DNA from: Bacteroidota bacterium | GTDB taxonomy: Bacteria; Bacteroidota; Bacteroidia; Bacteroidales; GCA-2711565 | Direction of reading: 5' to 3' | DNA: 64,000 nt | Assembly (NCBI GenBank): GCA_018816945.1 | Contig: JAHIVC010000011.1 | Span: 28,037-92,036 of the forward strand | Shown: in pieces, positions 1 through 8,362 of the stretch | Position numbering within the stretch: position 1 is the first letter of the stretch | Layout: every line of letters starts with the position of its first letter | Notes under the pieces: generated by a model | What the model was told of the DNA's origin: nothing | What the model saw: only the letters and a program-made list of their open reading frames with translations | Databases searched by the model: none | Translations under genes and position numbers: made by a program

Positions 1-2
1 TA

Positions 3-80
3 AGTGAAATATCAGGATCGTTCCACAATGTGATGGGCCTGCCTGTTCAGAAGCTTTATGAAGAACTACTAAAATTCTGA
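3..80 (+). CDS. Maf-like nucleotide pyrophosphatase, C-terminal end (partial)
   Basis: This is the last 25 codons of a gene that begins outside the window. The visible tail reads ISGSFHNVMGLPVQKLYEEL and matches the conserved C-terminus of Maf/YhdE-type house-cleaning nucleotide pyrophosphatases, where a GSYxNVxGLP motif precedes the final helix. It ends with TGA, about 80 bases before surE. The identification rests on this tail alone, so it is likely but not certain. Confidence 0.65.
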   Translation, partial: SEISGSFHNVMGLPVQKLYEELLKF

Positions 81-129
81 TCCAAACAAAGCTCATAAGC
101 TAAAACTTAAAGGTTCCATAAATTTATTC

Positions 130-137
130 TATTTTTG
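130..137 (+). promoter_or_regulatory. Bacteroidetes -7 promoter element of surE
   Basis: TATTTTTG fits the Bacteroidetes primary-sigma -7 consensus TAnnTTTG and lies 23 bases before the surE start. No convincing -33 TTTG is visible. Confidence 0.5.
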
Positions 138-160
138 TCACTCAAATAAATAATGACTTT

Positions 161-943
161 ATGAGCAAGCCTACAATTTTAATCACCAATGATGATGGCA
201 TAAACGCCAAGGGTTTGAGATATTTAATTTCCGTTATGAGAAAACTTGGAGATGTTACAGTTGTGGCTTCAGAATTCCCAATGTCGGCAACCAGCCATTC
301 GATAACGGTAAGATCGCCTCTTAGGCTTGAAAAAATTATAGAAGAAGATGGATACCGTGAATATCAATGCAATGGAACTCCTGTTGATTGCATGAAGTTG
401 GGCGAGCAAGTGGTTTTAAGGAAAAAACCTGATTTGTTGGTTTCGGGTGTAAATCATGGATCGAATGCTTCGGTAAACGTGGTTTATTCGGGTACAATGG
501 CAGCTGTCATCGAAGGTTGTATCTCCGGAATTCCCAGCATTGGGTTTTCATTATTGGATTACAGCAGTAAAGCTGACTTTAGCGCCTGCGGCAACTTTAT
601 TAATGAAATTACCGGAAAGGTTTTAAAAGAAGGCCTCCCGCAAGGAGTTTGTTTAAATGTAAATATTCCCGCCATAAAAGCGGAAGAAATAAATGGGATT
701 AAAATTTGTCGACAGTCAAAGGCCCGATGGGTTGAAGAGTTTGACGTACGTAAAGATCCTCGGGAGAAAGATTACTTTTGGCTAACCGGATATTTTGAAA
801 AATTGGATAATGAGCCTGATACAGATCAATGGGCTTTGGAAAATCATTATGTATCGGTAGTTCCAACCCAATTTGATTTTACTGCCCACAAAGAAATCGC
901 AACGATTAAAAAATGGCAACTTAATGGGAAATCTATTAAATAA
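161..943 (+). CDS. surE: 5'/3'-nucleotidase SurE
   Basis: SurE is a metal-dependent cytoplasmic nucleoside 5'/3'-monophosphate phosphatase. The protein has 260 residues, normal for the family. It opens with the metal-binding ILITNDDGINAKGL motif, in which the DD pair ligates the metal. It also has the PDLLVSGVNHGSN block around residues 90-102 and the following SGTMAAVIEG segment, both typical of SurE. The ATG at 161 follows a TAnnTTTG promoter, so the start is secure. The next small gene overlaps its 3' end by 20 bases, and lpxB follows, suggesting one transcript. Confidence 0.95.
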   Translation: MSKPTILITNDDGINAKGLRYLISVMRKLGDVTVVASEFPMSATSHSITVRSPLRLEKIIEEDGYREYQCNGTPVDCMKLGEQVVLRKKPDLLVSGVNHGSNASVNVVYSGTMAAVIEGCISGIPSIGFSLLDYSSKADFSACGNFINEITGKVLKEGLPQGVCLNVNIPAIKAEEINGIKICRQSKARWVEEFDVRKDPREKDYFWLTGYFEKLDNEPDTDQWALENHYVSVVPTQFDFTAHKEIATIKKWQLNGKSIK

Positions 944-1205
944 AAACAGTCATGTATTTGGTGGGGTAATCGGTTTAATTCTACCGGTTATGGGATTTTT
1001 ATTGGTCTATGGAATCATCACCTTGGTTGAAATGTTTACAGGTTATATTGTAATTCAAGATCTCTCAAAATTAAAAATACTCGGAATTGCATTCAACCTT
1101 TGGCCGATCAGGTACTATTTCATCAATAAAAAATATGAACTTACAGGTCGTGGAATTTTACTTGTGACGTTCATTTATGTAATTGCTTATTTTTGGCTTC
1201 AATAG
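924..1205 (+). CDS. small membrane protein of unknown function between surE and lpxB
   Basis: This is a 93-residue protein with three likely hydrophobic helices: one around VFGGVIGLILPVMGFLLVYG, one near the middle, and one at the C-terminus ending in IAYFWLQ. I chose the ATG at 924 (MGNLLNKNSH), which overlaps surE by 20 bases, because the upstream alternative is a TTG deep inside surE. The tight packing between surE and lpxB suggests translational coupling and a real gene, but I recognise no family. It could act in the envelope, judging only from the neighbouring lipid A gene. Confidence 0.7.
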   Translation: MGNLLNKNSHVFGGVIGLILPVMGFLLVYGIITLVEMFTGYIVIQDLSKLKILGIAFNLWPIRYYFINKKYELTGRGILLVTFIYVIAYFWLQ

Positions 1206-1212
1206 TCTCATT

Positions 1213-2325
1213 ATGCGGTATTATATCATAGCAGGAGAAGCATCGGGTGATTTGCATTCATCAAATTTGATGAAGGAAATTAATCTTCTGGATCAGGAAG
1301 CAAATTTCAGGTGCTGGGGTGGGGATTTGATGGAAACCCAAGGGGGCGTTTTGGTAAAACATTATCGCGAACTGGCCTTTATGGGCTTCAAGGACGTGGT
1401 TGCCAATCTTAATACCATCCGTAAAAACCTTGAGCTGTGTAAAAACGACCTATTAGCATTCAACCCTGATGTACTTATTTTGGTCGATTATCCGGGCTTC
1501 AACTTGAGAATTGCAGAATTTGCGAAAAATAACAATATCAGAACGGTTTATTATATTTCTCCTCAGGTTTGGGCCTGGAAAAAATCGAGGGTTAAAAAAA
1601 TAAAACGTGATGTTGATCAAATGTTTGTTATCCTGCCTTTCGAGAAAGGATTTTATCAGGATTTAAATTATGATGTCGAATTTGTGGGCCATCCATTGCT
1701 TGATGTTATCAAAAATAGGGAAATCAGCAACAAGCAGGATTTCCAAAAGCACAACCAGCTTGATGAGAGACCAATTATTGCTGTTTTACCGGGCAGCCGT
1801 AAACAGGAAATTTCACGCATGTTGAAAATCATGTTATCAGTCATTCCTCACTTTCCTGATTCGCAGTTTGTGGTTGCCGGAGCTCCCGGACTTACTCCTG
1901 ACTTTTATTTTTCGGTACTTGGTAAAAGTGATATAAAAGTAATTCACGCACAAACCTATAATTTATTGGATCATGCAAAGGCAGCCATCGTTTCATCAGG
2001 TACAGCCACACTCGAAACCGCATTATTCAATGTGCCGGAAGTTGTTTGCTATAAAGGGGATGCTGTTTCGGTATTTATCGCACGTCAATTAATCAAAATC
2101 AAATACATTTCTTTGGTTAATTTAATTATGGATAAAGCTGTGGTAAAGGAGCTTATTCAATCGGATTTTAATACTGAAAGCATCCGGACAGAACTGAATG
2201 AATTGTTGAACAACTCACAATATCGCGATAAAATGCAGCTTGATTTTATTGAGCTCAAAAAACTATTGGGCGAAGAAGGGGCTTCCAAGAGGGCTGCAAA
2301 TAAAATTTTCTCTTTCCTACAATAA
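1213..2325 (+). CDS. lpxB: lipid-A-disaccharide synthase LpxB
   Basis: LpxB is a GT19 glycosyltransferase that joins UDP-2,3-diacylglucosamine and lipid X to form the lipid A disaccharide at the inner face of the cytoplasmic membrane. The 370-residue protein begins MRYYIIAGEASGDLHSS, the N-terminal family signature. It carries the ISPQVWAWKKSR segment, the VGHPLLD motif, the LPGSRKQEI nucleotide-binding motif and the VSSGTATLETALF C-terminal motif. The ATG at 1213 puts GEASGD at the usual position; an earlier in-frame start would add ten atypical residues. It implies a Gram-negative envelope. Confidence 0.96.
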   Translation: MRYYIIAGEASGDLHSSNLMKEINLLDQEANFRCWGGDLMETQGGVLVKHYRELAFMGFKDVVANLNTIRKNLELCKNDLLAFNPDVLILVDYPGFNLRIAEFAKNNNIRTVYYISPQVWAWKKSRVKKIKRDVDQMFVILPFEKGFYQDLNYDVEFVGHPLLDVIKNREISNKQDFQKHNQLDERPIIAVLPGSRKQEISRMLKIMLSVIPHFPDSQFVVAGAPGLTPDFYFSVLGKSDIKVIHAQTYNLLDHAKAAIVSSGTATLETALFNVPEVVCYKGDAVSVFIARQLIKIKYISLVNLIMDKAVVKELIQSDFNTESIRTELNELLNNSQYRDKMQLDFIELKKLLGEEGASKRAANKIFSFLQ

Positions 2326-2381
2326 TTTTACAGGACAAAATCATAAAAATGGAATAAAAAGAAAAACATCTTTTTCTTTTT

Positions 2382-4475
2382 ATGATTTTCTGGCATAAAT
2401 TTCCTTACGTACGTATACTCTTATTTTATCTCCTTGGGGTTTTCATCGCTTATTTTACAAATACCGAGATACTGTATCCTTCATTATTCTTCATTATCAT
2501 TGTTCTTATCAGCTCATTTCTACTGCCCTTTACCAAGTTTTTAAATTATCGGTTCCGATTGATCCCCGGGTTTTTTATTGGAATCATTTTTATGTTATTG
2601 GGAATTCTCTTAACTACAATGCAAAAATCAAAAGGCCCTCTAGCTGTTTCATCCAATCAAAAACAGGATTATTTTTTTATGATTACTGAAGAGCCTTCCG
2701 AATCGGCAAAATCAATAAAAATTTTAGGTGATGTTTTTGGGGGGGAAATAAATAAAAATTCAATTCCGACTTCCATAAAATGCCTGATTTACCTCGCTAA
2801 AGATAGTTTAGCAAAAATGCTGGTTTACGGAGATGTTCTAAAAATCAACACTCGTTTGTCGGAAATAAATCCTCCACAGAACCCACATGAATTTAACTAT
2901 CGGAAATATTTAAAAAACCGCAATATCTATCATCAAGCTTACTTAAATAAAGATGCGTGGCAAATCATTGATCATAAACAAGCTAACCCTATTAAATATT
3001 ATGCCTTAAAAATCAGACAACATTTACTAAGCACCCTAAAGAGTTCAAATCTATCAGAATCGGAATTCGCGGTAGCAGCAGCAATCCTGCTTGGACAGGA
3101 TGAAATTCTTGATGATGAAACCCGCCAAGACTATTCAGGTTCAGGAGCGATACATGTACTTTGCGTATCGGGTTTACATGTAGGAATTATCTTTTTAGCA
3201 TTCAACCTCATATTATCATTTTTAAAGAAAAAGGGGGCCCAAAAACTGATAAAAACCCTGTTGCTAATACTTTTTATTTGGAGTTATGCTCTGATTACCG
3301 GTATTTCACCTTCTGTTTTGCGAGCTTCGGTCATGCTTAGTTTTATTATTGTGGGCGAAGCATTCAATAAAAAAGGGAATATTTATAATTCCATTGCAAC
3401 TTCTGCCTTTCTGCTACTTTTAATTAATCCATTGATGATTATGGAAGTTGGGTTTCAACTTTCATATGCAGCCGTGATTGGAATCGTATCTCTTTATCCG
3501 CTGATTAAAAAACAACTTTATCATCCAAACCATATCATCGACAAAATACTTTCCATCTTAATAGTGTCGGTTGCGGCACAGTTGGGGACATTCCCCATAG
3601 CGATTTATTATTTCCATCAATTCCCGGTTTATTTTTTATTTACCAATTTAGTGGTCATTTTATTAGCTACTCTTATCATCAATATTGGATTTCTCTACTT
3701 GCTGCTATCATCCATTCCATTGATTTCTTTCTGCTTTCAATTTATTTTTAAAATGACCATCAGTTTTATGAATAAATACGTTGCTTTCATCGAATCTTTA
3801 CCCGGCTCAACCATGAAAGGCTTGGTTTTGAGCTTTTTGATGATGCTCATCATCTATCTTTTAATTATCGGTATCACACAATCAATCCTACAGAAATCAA
3901 AATCATGGTTTGTTTTAGGTTTACTTTCAATTATCATTTTAGGATTTGGATTCAGTTACAAAAATATTTCACAATTATGGCAGCATAAAATGATTGTTTA
4001 TAAAATTCAGGGTTATTCTGCAATTGAGTTTCAACAAGGCAAAAAGAATTTTGTAATGTTGGATTCAGCGCTGATCATCGACCAACAGAAAATCAATTAC
4101 CACTTAACAACCAATTGGTGGTACTCGGGTATCAGTCAGCCTCAAATTGTGTCCTTTGATGAAAATAAAGATCCTTCAATCCAATTAATAAAGCATGGAG
4201 ATTTGTTTTTCTTTCAGAATCATACTTTTTTAAGAATTAGCAAAGACAACGATGACGCTCTAAAAAAGCTCCAGATTCCGGTCGATTACTTGATTATCTC
4301 AAATAACCCAAATATTTCGATGGAAAAATTGCAATCTAATTTCTCTCCAAAACTTATTATTCTGGATTCTTCAAACTCAAACTATTTTACACAAAAATTG
4401 GTACAGGAAGCAGAAAAAATTGGAGTTTCACTTTATGCCGTGAACAATTCGGGTGCTTATATTATCAACCTGTGA
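2382..4475 (+). CDS. comEC: ComEC/Rec2-family competence protein
   Basis: ComEC forms the inner-membrane channel for single-stranded DNA during natural transformation. The 697-residue protein begins with membrane helices and a DUF4131-type soluble domain to about residue 215. The competence domain follows, with the diagnostic stretch SGSGAIHVLCVSGLHVGI and the ITGISPSVLRASVM segment, then a further group of helices. The C-terminal ~180 residues are soluble but have no HxHxDH metallo-beta-lactamase motif, as in many Bacteroidetes versions. The gene ends with TGA and converges on the dimethylargininase-like gene. Confidence 0.92.
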   Translation: MIFWHKFPYVRILLFYLLGVFIAYFTNTEILYPSLFFIIIVLISSFLLPFTKFLNYRFRLIPGFFIGIIFMLLGILLTTMQKSKGPLAVSSNQKQDYFFMITEEPSESAKSIKILGDVFGGEINKNSIPTSIKCLIYLAKDSLAKMLVYGDVLKINTRLSEINPPQNPHEFNYRKYLKNRNIYHQAYLNKDAWQIIDHKQANPIKYYALKIRQHLLSTLKSSNLSESEFAVAAAILLGQDEILDDETRQDYSGSGAIHVLCVSGLHVGIIFLAFNLILSFLKKKGAQKLIKTLLLILFIWSYALITGISPSVLRASVMLSFIIVGEAFNKKGNIYNSIATSAFLLLLINPLMIMEVGFQLSYAAVIGIVSLYPLIKKQLYHPNHIIDKILSILIVSVAAQLGTFPIAIYYFHQFPVYFLFTNLVVILLATLIINIGFLYLLLSSIPLISFCFQFIFKMTISFMNKYVAFIESLPGSTMKGLVLSFLMMLIIYLLIIGITQSILQKSKSWFVLGLLSIIILGFGFSYKNISQLWQHKMIVYKIQGYSAIEFQQGKKNFVMLDSALIIDQQKINYHLTTNWWYSGISQPQIVSFDENKDPSIQLIKHGDLFFFQNHTFLRISKDNDDALKKLQIPVDYLIISNNPNISMEKLQSNFSPKLIILDSSNSNYFTQKLVQEAEKIGVSLYAVNNSGAYIINL

Positions 4476-4550
4476 ATAAATGGTATTAAACCCCAAGACA
4501 AGCCCTAGACCCTTTCTTCCGGAGAAAACTCAGGGAAATTAAACCGATGA

Positions 4551-4607
4551 GATCCCTCGACACTTGCTCGGGATCAGTTCGGCTAAATGATTTTGAGAAT
4601 CAAAATC
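4551..4607. terminator. possible bidirectional terminator region between convergent genes
   Basis: Two inverted repeats lie between convergent genes. An imperfect palindrome runs from GATCCC to GGGATC (4551-4575), and a perfect 8-bp hairpin GATTTTGA/TCAAAATC spans 4589-4607. No long T run follows on either strand, so terminator activity is a guess from position. The first palindrome resembles short palindromes dispersed between genes in many Bacteroidetes genomes. Confidence 0.35.
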
Positions 4608-4620
4608 ATAGTCTCACTGA

Positions 4621-5379
4621 TTAAAATCGTAATGAAAGGCAGCTCAGTCCTCCGTCCAGCTTCATGTATTCACTCATTTCCAACTCAATAATTTTAAATC
4701 CTGCATTTACAAAAGTTTTTTTGGCCCTTTCAAAACCTTTGGCAACCAATAAATAATCATTGATCAATAAACAATTTGCCGCATAACTTTCTTCATCCGG
4801 AATGGAAATCTTCTTATAGTCATCAAATCCTTTCATCGACAATAAGCTGTCAATCATCACGAGGGTTTGATTACCCACATAGTTAATCCCGGTTTTTAAA
4901 TGAAGCATTTTATCGATCTCTATCATTGAGGAAGTATAGCCATATTTTGCAAGAAGTTTCATCAGTTGCTCCGCCCCTTCTTTGTTTGTCCGATCCGACA
5001 ATCCGATAAAAAAGTGGTTTTCTGCGCGCATGATATCCCCACCATCCAGTGTTCCGGGATATGTAATGTATTCTAATGTCCTAAATTCCTCAAGTTTTGA
5101 AGCAACGCTTAGTTCTTCACCCCTCCTGTTTATGTGACCCGGAAAAGTTATTATGGCACATTTTTCGGTGACAATGGCAGTGTCTTCTACAAAAACACTA
5201 TCTGGAAATTGAGGTTCTTCGGCAATCTCAACAATAGTCAACCCGCACTTTTTAAGCGCCTTACAATATTCACTGTGCTGATTTAATGCCTTTTGAAATT
5301 CAGGCTTACCTATATTCATACTGGTAATGCCATGAATCATCGATTCAGCAGGCTTGCGAACTAAAGCGTATTTAAACAT
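4621..5379 (-). CDS. dimethylargininase / amidinotransferase-like hydrolase
   Basis: This protein belongs to the guanidine-modifying (pentein-fold) family that includes NG,NG-dimethylarginine dimethylaminohydrolase. Its 252 residues are the usual length. FPDSVFVEDTAIV (about residues 58-70) and LDGGDI (about 110-115) supply the conserved acidic residues, LHLKTG (about 160-165) the catalytic His, and the C-terminal LDGGLSCLSLRF the nucleophilic Cys. It probably hydrolyses methylarginines or a related guanidine in the cytoplasm; the exact substrate cannot be read from sequence. It is the only minus-strand core gene on this side of the island. Confidence 0.88.
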   Translation of the reverse strand: MFKYALVRKPAESMIHGITSMNIGKPEFQKALNQHSEYCKALKKCGLTIVEIAEEPQFPDSVFVEDTAIVTEKCAIITFPGHINRRGEELSVASKLEEFRTLEYITYPGTLDGGDIMRAENHFFIGLSDRTNKEGAEQLMKLLAKYGYTSSMIEIDKMLHLKTGINYVGNQTLVMIDSLLSMKGFDDYKKISIPDEESYAANCLLINDYLLVAKGFERAKKTFVNAGFKIIELEMSEYMKLDGGLSCLSLRF

Positions 5380-5447
5380 CCTTTTATTTTTATTTCAAAA
5401 ATAGTTAAAGTAAGGATAAGTGATTTTTATTTTTTTTGATAATTTAT

Positions 5448-5477
5448 TTTGTGGAACAAAAAATTGAATTATCTTTG
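5448..5477 (+). promoter_or_regulatory. promoter of the tRNA-Asp locus
   Basis: TTTG at 5448-5451 and TATCTTTG at 5470-5477 are separated by 18 bases, a near-ideal Bacteroidetes promoter (TTTG, about 19 bases, TAnnTTTG). It lies 46 bases before the first tRNA-Asp copy and probably drives the whole tRNA locus. Confidence 0.7.
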
Positions 5478-5522
5478 CCCGCTCTAAGCAGCGATGTTTA
5501 GATGTTCATTAAAACAAATATT

Positions 5523-5609
5523 GGTTCGGTAGTTCAGTTGGTTACCAGCCTGCGGCAGGCAGGGAATGCCGCCCTGGTATCTCGCGACAAGCGAGACAGG
5601 TTCGGAATC
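5523..5609 (+). pseudogene. decayed tRNA-Asp copy interrupted by short palindromes
   Basis: The first 22 bases are identical to the 5' end of the intact tRNA-Asp at 5657. A GC-rich palindromic insert (cctgcggcagg core) follows, then the anticodon-arm segment atgccgccctg. A second palindrome, TCTCGC-gacaa-GCGAGA, starts near the anticodon, and a mutated T-arm (aggttcggaatc) closes the copy. The acceptor stem cannot form, so it is not a functional tRNA. Both tRNA copies are preceded by aaatattggttcgg or a near match, which indicates a tandem duplication. Confidence 0.75.
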
Positions 5610-5656
5610 TTACAACTATCGAATAAAAAGTTGAAATAATAGTTCTTAAAAATATT

Positions 5657-5730
5657 GGTTCGGTAGTTCAGTTGGTTAGAATGCCGCCCTGTCACGGCGG
5701 AGGTCGCGGGTTCGAGTCCCGTCCGGACCG
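5657..5730 (+). tRNA. tRNA-Asp (GTC)
   Basis: The sequence folds as a complete cloverleaf. The acceptor stem pairs GGTTCGG with CCGGACC, the D-arm contains AGTTCAGTTGGTTAGA, the anticodon stem CCGCC/GGCGG encloses loop CTGTCAC with anticodon GTC, and the T-arm reads CGGGTTCGAGTCCCG. The discriminator base is G and the CCA end is not encoded. Its 3' end is the integration site of the genomic island. Confidence 0.97.
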
Positions 5731-5731
5731 C
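5709..5731 (+). other. attL core (tRNA-Asp 3' end)
   Basis: These 23 bases, from ggttcgag to ggaccgc, are repeated without mismatch at 52485-52507. Insertion here leaves the tRNA intact, as is usual for tRNA-targeting recombinases. Confidence 0.88.
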
Positions 5732-5754
5732 TTAAATGGATAGCATAAAGATGC

Positions 5755-5788
5755 AAAGCCCTGTAAATCATAAACTTACAGGGCTTTT
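5755..5788 (+). terminator. rho-independent terminator after tRNA-Asp
   Basis: A 12-bp stem AAAGCCCTGTAA/TTACAGGGCTTT with a 9-base loop is followed by a short T run. It belongs to the island end. It resembles the hairpin at 52242-52270 near the other island end, which also has an AGCCCTG/CAGGGCT stem. Confidence 0.75.
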
Positions 5789-5833
5789 CCGTTTATCCAT
5801 TTCTGCGTTTTTATCCCCTTTTCTGTACATTTC

Positions 5834-5879
5834 TATTGGACTAACTATTGGACTTAAATTTTTTCAAAAAAGTCCAATA
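5834..5879 (+). other. putative integrase arm-type sites, left end
   Basis: TATTGGACT occurs at 5834-5842 and 5846-5854 (12-base spacing), and its inverse AGTCCAATA at 5871-5879. The same doublet with the same spacing occurs near the right end at 52413-52433. Paired short repeats inside both ends of a tRNA-integrated element are what arm-type sites look like; binding is inferred. Confidence 0.55.
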
Positions 5880-5963
5880 GTGATAACCCTTAAATGCTGA
5901 TAATCATTGCTTTATTTTGCTTAAACTTTCTTGTTTTAATCAAATAATTAAACAATTTTTATC

Positions 5964-7184
5964 ATGAGCCGTTGGACATCTTACAACCTGCTGTTTTTCA
6001 TCAAAAGAAAAAAACTTCTTAAGTCTGGTAAAGCATCATTATTTGCAAAAATCACCGTTAACAAAGATCATACTGAATTTGTATTAAACTGCAGCGTTAC
6101 ACCTGAACTTTGGAGTAAAGAAAATGGCGGTGCTATTGGAAATTCTCAGGAAGCTAAGTTGGTAAATGAATTTATAGATTCTGTTAAATTCAAGTTTCAA
6201 TCCATTATCAACAGAATGAATAATGCCGGCATTGAAATCACACCCGAACATCTCAAAAATAAATATCTTGGTGTCGAACCCTCGATCCAAACTATATTAG
6301 GTATATTTAATGATCATACTTTGAAAATCAAAGCTTTATTAGGCATCGAATATTCAAAAGGCACTTATACCAAATATCGATCTTGCTACAAACATGTAAA
6401 GGACTTTATTTTATTCAAATACAAAAAGGCGGATCTGGCAATCCTTAAGGTTGATCATGAATTTATTTCTAATCTCGAATTCTATATAAGAAGCGAAAAA
6501 CGATGCAGTCATAATACCACAATGAAATACTTGAATATTTTCAAAAGGATAACAAGAATAGCTTTGCATAATGATTGGTTAAAAAAGGATCCCTATTCAA
6601 ACTATAAATTATCCTGGAAGAAAGTAGATCGTGATTACTTGTCTGAAGAAGAAATATCCAGGATAATCAAAAAAGAATTTTCAATCGAAAGACTCCAAAT
6701 GGTGAAAGATTGTTTTTTATTTGCTTGTTATACTGGCCTGGCACATTCCGATCTTCAAAGACTGACACCTGAAAATCTTATTGTCGGATTTGATAACAAG
6801 CAATGGATAAGCATTAAAAGAAAAAAGACGAATGTCCTGAGTAACATCCCTCTTTTACCGGTAGCGATAGCAATCATTGAAAAGTATAAAGATCATCCGG
6901 TGGTAATCGAAAAAAATGTATTGCTGCCTGTTAACTCAAACCAAAAAATGAATGCCTATCTGAAAGAAATTGCTGACATCTGTGGAATCACAAAAACACT
7001 TACCAGCCATGTAGCACGTCATACTTTTGCAACCACAATTACACTCAATAATGATGTACCGATCGAAAGCGTTTCAAAAATGCTTGGCCATAGTTCATTG
7101 GAGATGACAAAAATCTATGCAAGGCTATTAGATAAAAAAGTAGGGAGGGATATGGAACATATTGCTGAAAAGTACTCAGAATAG
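5964..7184 (+). CDS. tyrosine recombinase (site-specific integrase) of the island
   Basis: This 406-residue protein is the likely integrase/excisionase of the island. Residues 1-90 resemble the Arm DNA-binding domain of Bacteroidetes integrases and about 105-205 the SAM-like core-binding domain; the catalytic domain follows from about 210. Visible active-site residues are a Lys in the IKRKKTNV hairpin, H349 and R352 in HVARHTFA, H376 in LGHSS and nucleophile Y385. The usual first Arg in TGLR is replaced by Ala (TGLAHSDLQRL), as in the IntDOT group. It reads away from attL and is preceded by the putative arm sites. Confidence 0.93.
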   Translation: MSRWTSYNLLFFIKRKKLLKSGKASLFAKITVNKDHTEFVLNCSVTPELWSKENGGAIGNSQEAKLVNEFIDSVKFKFQSIINRMNNAGIEITPEHLKNKYLGVEPSIQTILGIFNDHTLKIKALLGIEYSKGTYTKYRSCYKHVKDFILFKYKKADLAILKVDHEFISNLEFYIRSEKRCSHNTTMKYLNIFKRITRIALHNDWLKKDPYSNYKLSWKKVDRDYLSEEEISRIIKKEFSIERLQMVKDCFLFACYTGLAHSDLQRLTPENLIVGFDNKQWISIKRKKTNVLSNIPLLPVAIAIIEKYKDHPVVIEKNVLLPVNSNQKMNAYLKEIADICGITKTLTSHVARHTFATTITLNNDVPIESVSKMLGHSSLEMTKIYARLLDKKVGRDMEHIAEKYSE

Positions 7185-7240
7185 AAATCAAGTAAACTTT
7201 TTTCAGGACGAGACAACGAGACAAATAGAATAAAACAACA

Positions 7241-7490
7241 TTTCCCACTAGCCAAAAAGTGTGTGCGTTGTGTGCGCATTTTATATATATTATTAATAGT
7301 CAATAAAATATAGCGCACACACTATCGCGACACACTCAAATAATGATAAATGTGTGTGCACTCAGTGTGCGCATAAAAACGCGCACACACTCAAACTGTG
7401 TGCGCATCACTGTGCGCCATAACAAATACATAATCAGCAACATACACACATCGCACACAAACACCCCCTTTCAAATTCATTATTTTATAT
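7241..7490. repeat. GTGTGCGC-rich repeat, copy A (left of the AbiE pair)
   Basis: This ~250-base noncoding segment is packed with GTGTGCGC and its complement. It includes a perfect 8-bp hairpin at 7365-7388 and an AT-rich stretch ttttatatatattattaat. A diverged copy of the same length and layout lies at 9891-10140. Both start with a gccaaaaa segment and end with acacaaacacccccttycaa. I see no coding potential. It also fills most of the gap between the integrase and AbiEi. Confidence 0.75.
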
Positions 7491-7541
7491 TATAAGATTT
7501 ACTTTACATTATATAATACTATATTTTGGCAATTAATTTAA

Positions 7542-7573
7542 TTTGCTGCCGTAATATAGTTTTTGTATATTTG
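7542..7573 (+). promoter_or_regulatory. promoter of the AbiE pair
   Basis: TTTG at 7542-7545 and TATATTTG at 7566-7573 are 20 bases apart and lie just 12 bases before the first ATG, so the transcript leader is very short. Confidence 0.6.
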
Positions 7574-7584
7574 CTCAAACAATA

Positions 7585-8337
7585 ATGATTACTATCGCAA
7601 CAAACAAACTAAATATCGACAAATTAAAATCGCAATTTAAGAACCAAACCGTTATTACGACTAAGGAAATTGCGGATTGCTATAGGTTGTTTGAGCCTAA
7701 TGTCAAACAAACGACTATCAATTGGCGGGTGTATAACCTTGTTCAAACGGGGATTCTTAGCCGGATAGGAAGAGGAAAATTCAATTTTGGAAAAGGAATC
7801 CTTTATGTCCCTGAGATCACATCTAAAATGAAATCCATATACAATAAGCTTAAAAAGGAATTTCCCTATCTCAAAATTTGTATTTGGAATACTTCGGCTG
7901 TGAATGAATTTATGCGTCATCAACCAGGTCTTTTTTATCTCATGATTGAAGTTGAAAAAGAAGCAACCCAATCAGTGTTCTATTTTCTAAAAGAAATGAA
8001 TTATCCTGTTTTTTTAGAACCTAAAAGCGATATTTTAGAAAAATATGTACCGATCGATAAAGAAGCATTAATTATTAAACCATTGATATCTGAAGCCCCA
8101 ACTCAAAACAGTAATGGATTTGAAACCATCTCATTGGAAAAACTACTGGTGGATATCTATTGTGATGAGGTGGTTTTTTCTGCTCAACAGGGCGCGGAAA
8201 TGCGAACAATTTTCAAAGAAGCATTCGGGAAGTATGTTATTAATCAAAATAGGATGACACGATATGCTAGCCGACGACGGAAAAAAGAAAGTTTTAACAA
8301 ATATCTGCATTCAATAATAAATAAAGAACAGCAGTAA
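7585..8337 (+). CDS. AbiEi-like antitoxin
   Basis: This 250-residue protein precedes a nucleotidyltransferase toxin, the arrangement of type IV AbiE toxin-antitoxin systems. Residues 15-70 look like a winged-helix domain (ITTKEIADCY, INWRVYNLVQTGILSRIGRGKF), as in AbiEi antitoxins that repress their own operon. The C-terminal half, with ISLEKLLVDIYCDEV, resembles the AbiEi C-terminal antitoxin domain. The basic tail MTRYASRRRKKESFNKYL could bind DNA. The pair is separated by only 25 bases. Family assignment rests on local motifs and context; it may belong to a DUF-named Bacteroidetes subgroup. Confidence 0.72.
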   Translation: MITIATNKLNIDKLKSQFKNQTVITTKEIADCYRLFEPNVKQTTINWRVYNLVQTGILSRIGRGKFNFGKGILYVPEITSKMKSIYNKLKKEFPYLKICIWNTSAVNEFMRHQPGLFYLMIEVEKEATQSVFYFLKEMNYPVFLEPKSDILEKYVPIDKEALIIKPLISEAPTQNSNGFETISLEKLLVDIYCDEVVFSAQQGAEMRTIFKEAFGKYVINQNRMTRYASRRRKKESFNKYLHSIINKEQQ

Positions 8338-8362
8338 AAATGCTGCTATCAATTTTCATAGC

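Noticed and set aside
7241..7490. GTGTGCGC repeats as a CRISPR or plasmid iteron origin
   Set aside because: Spacing between motifs is irregular and in both orientations, and no replication initiator gene is nearby. An unexplained repeat is the safer description.
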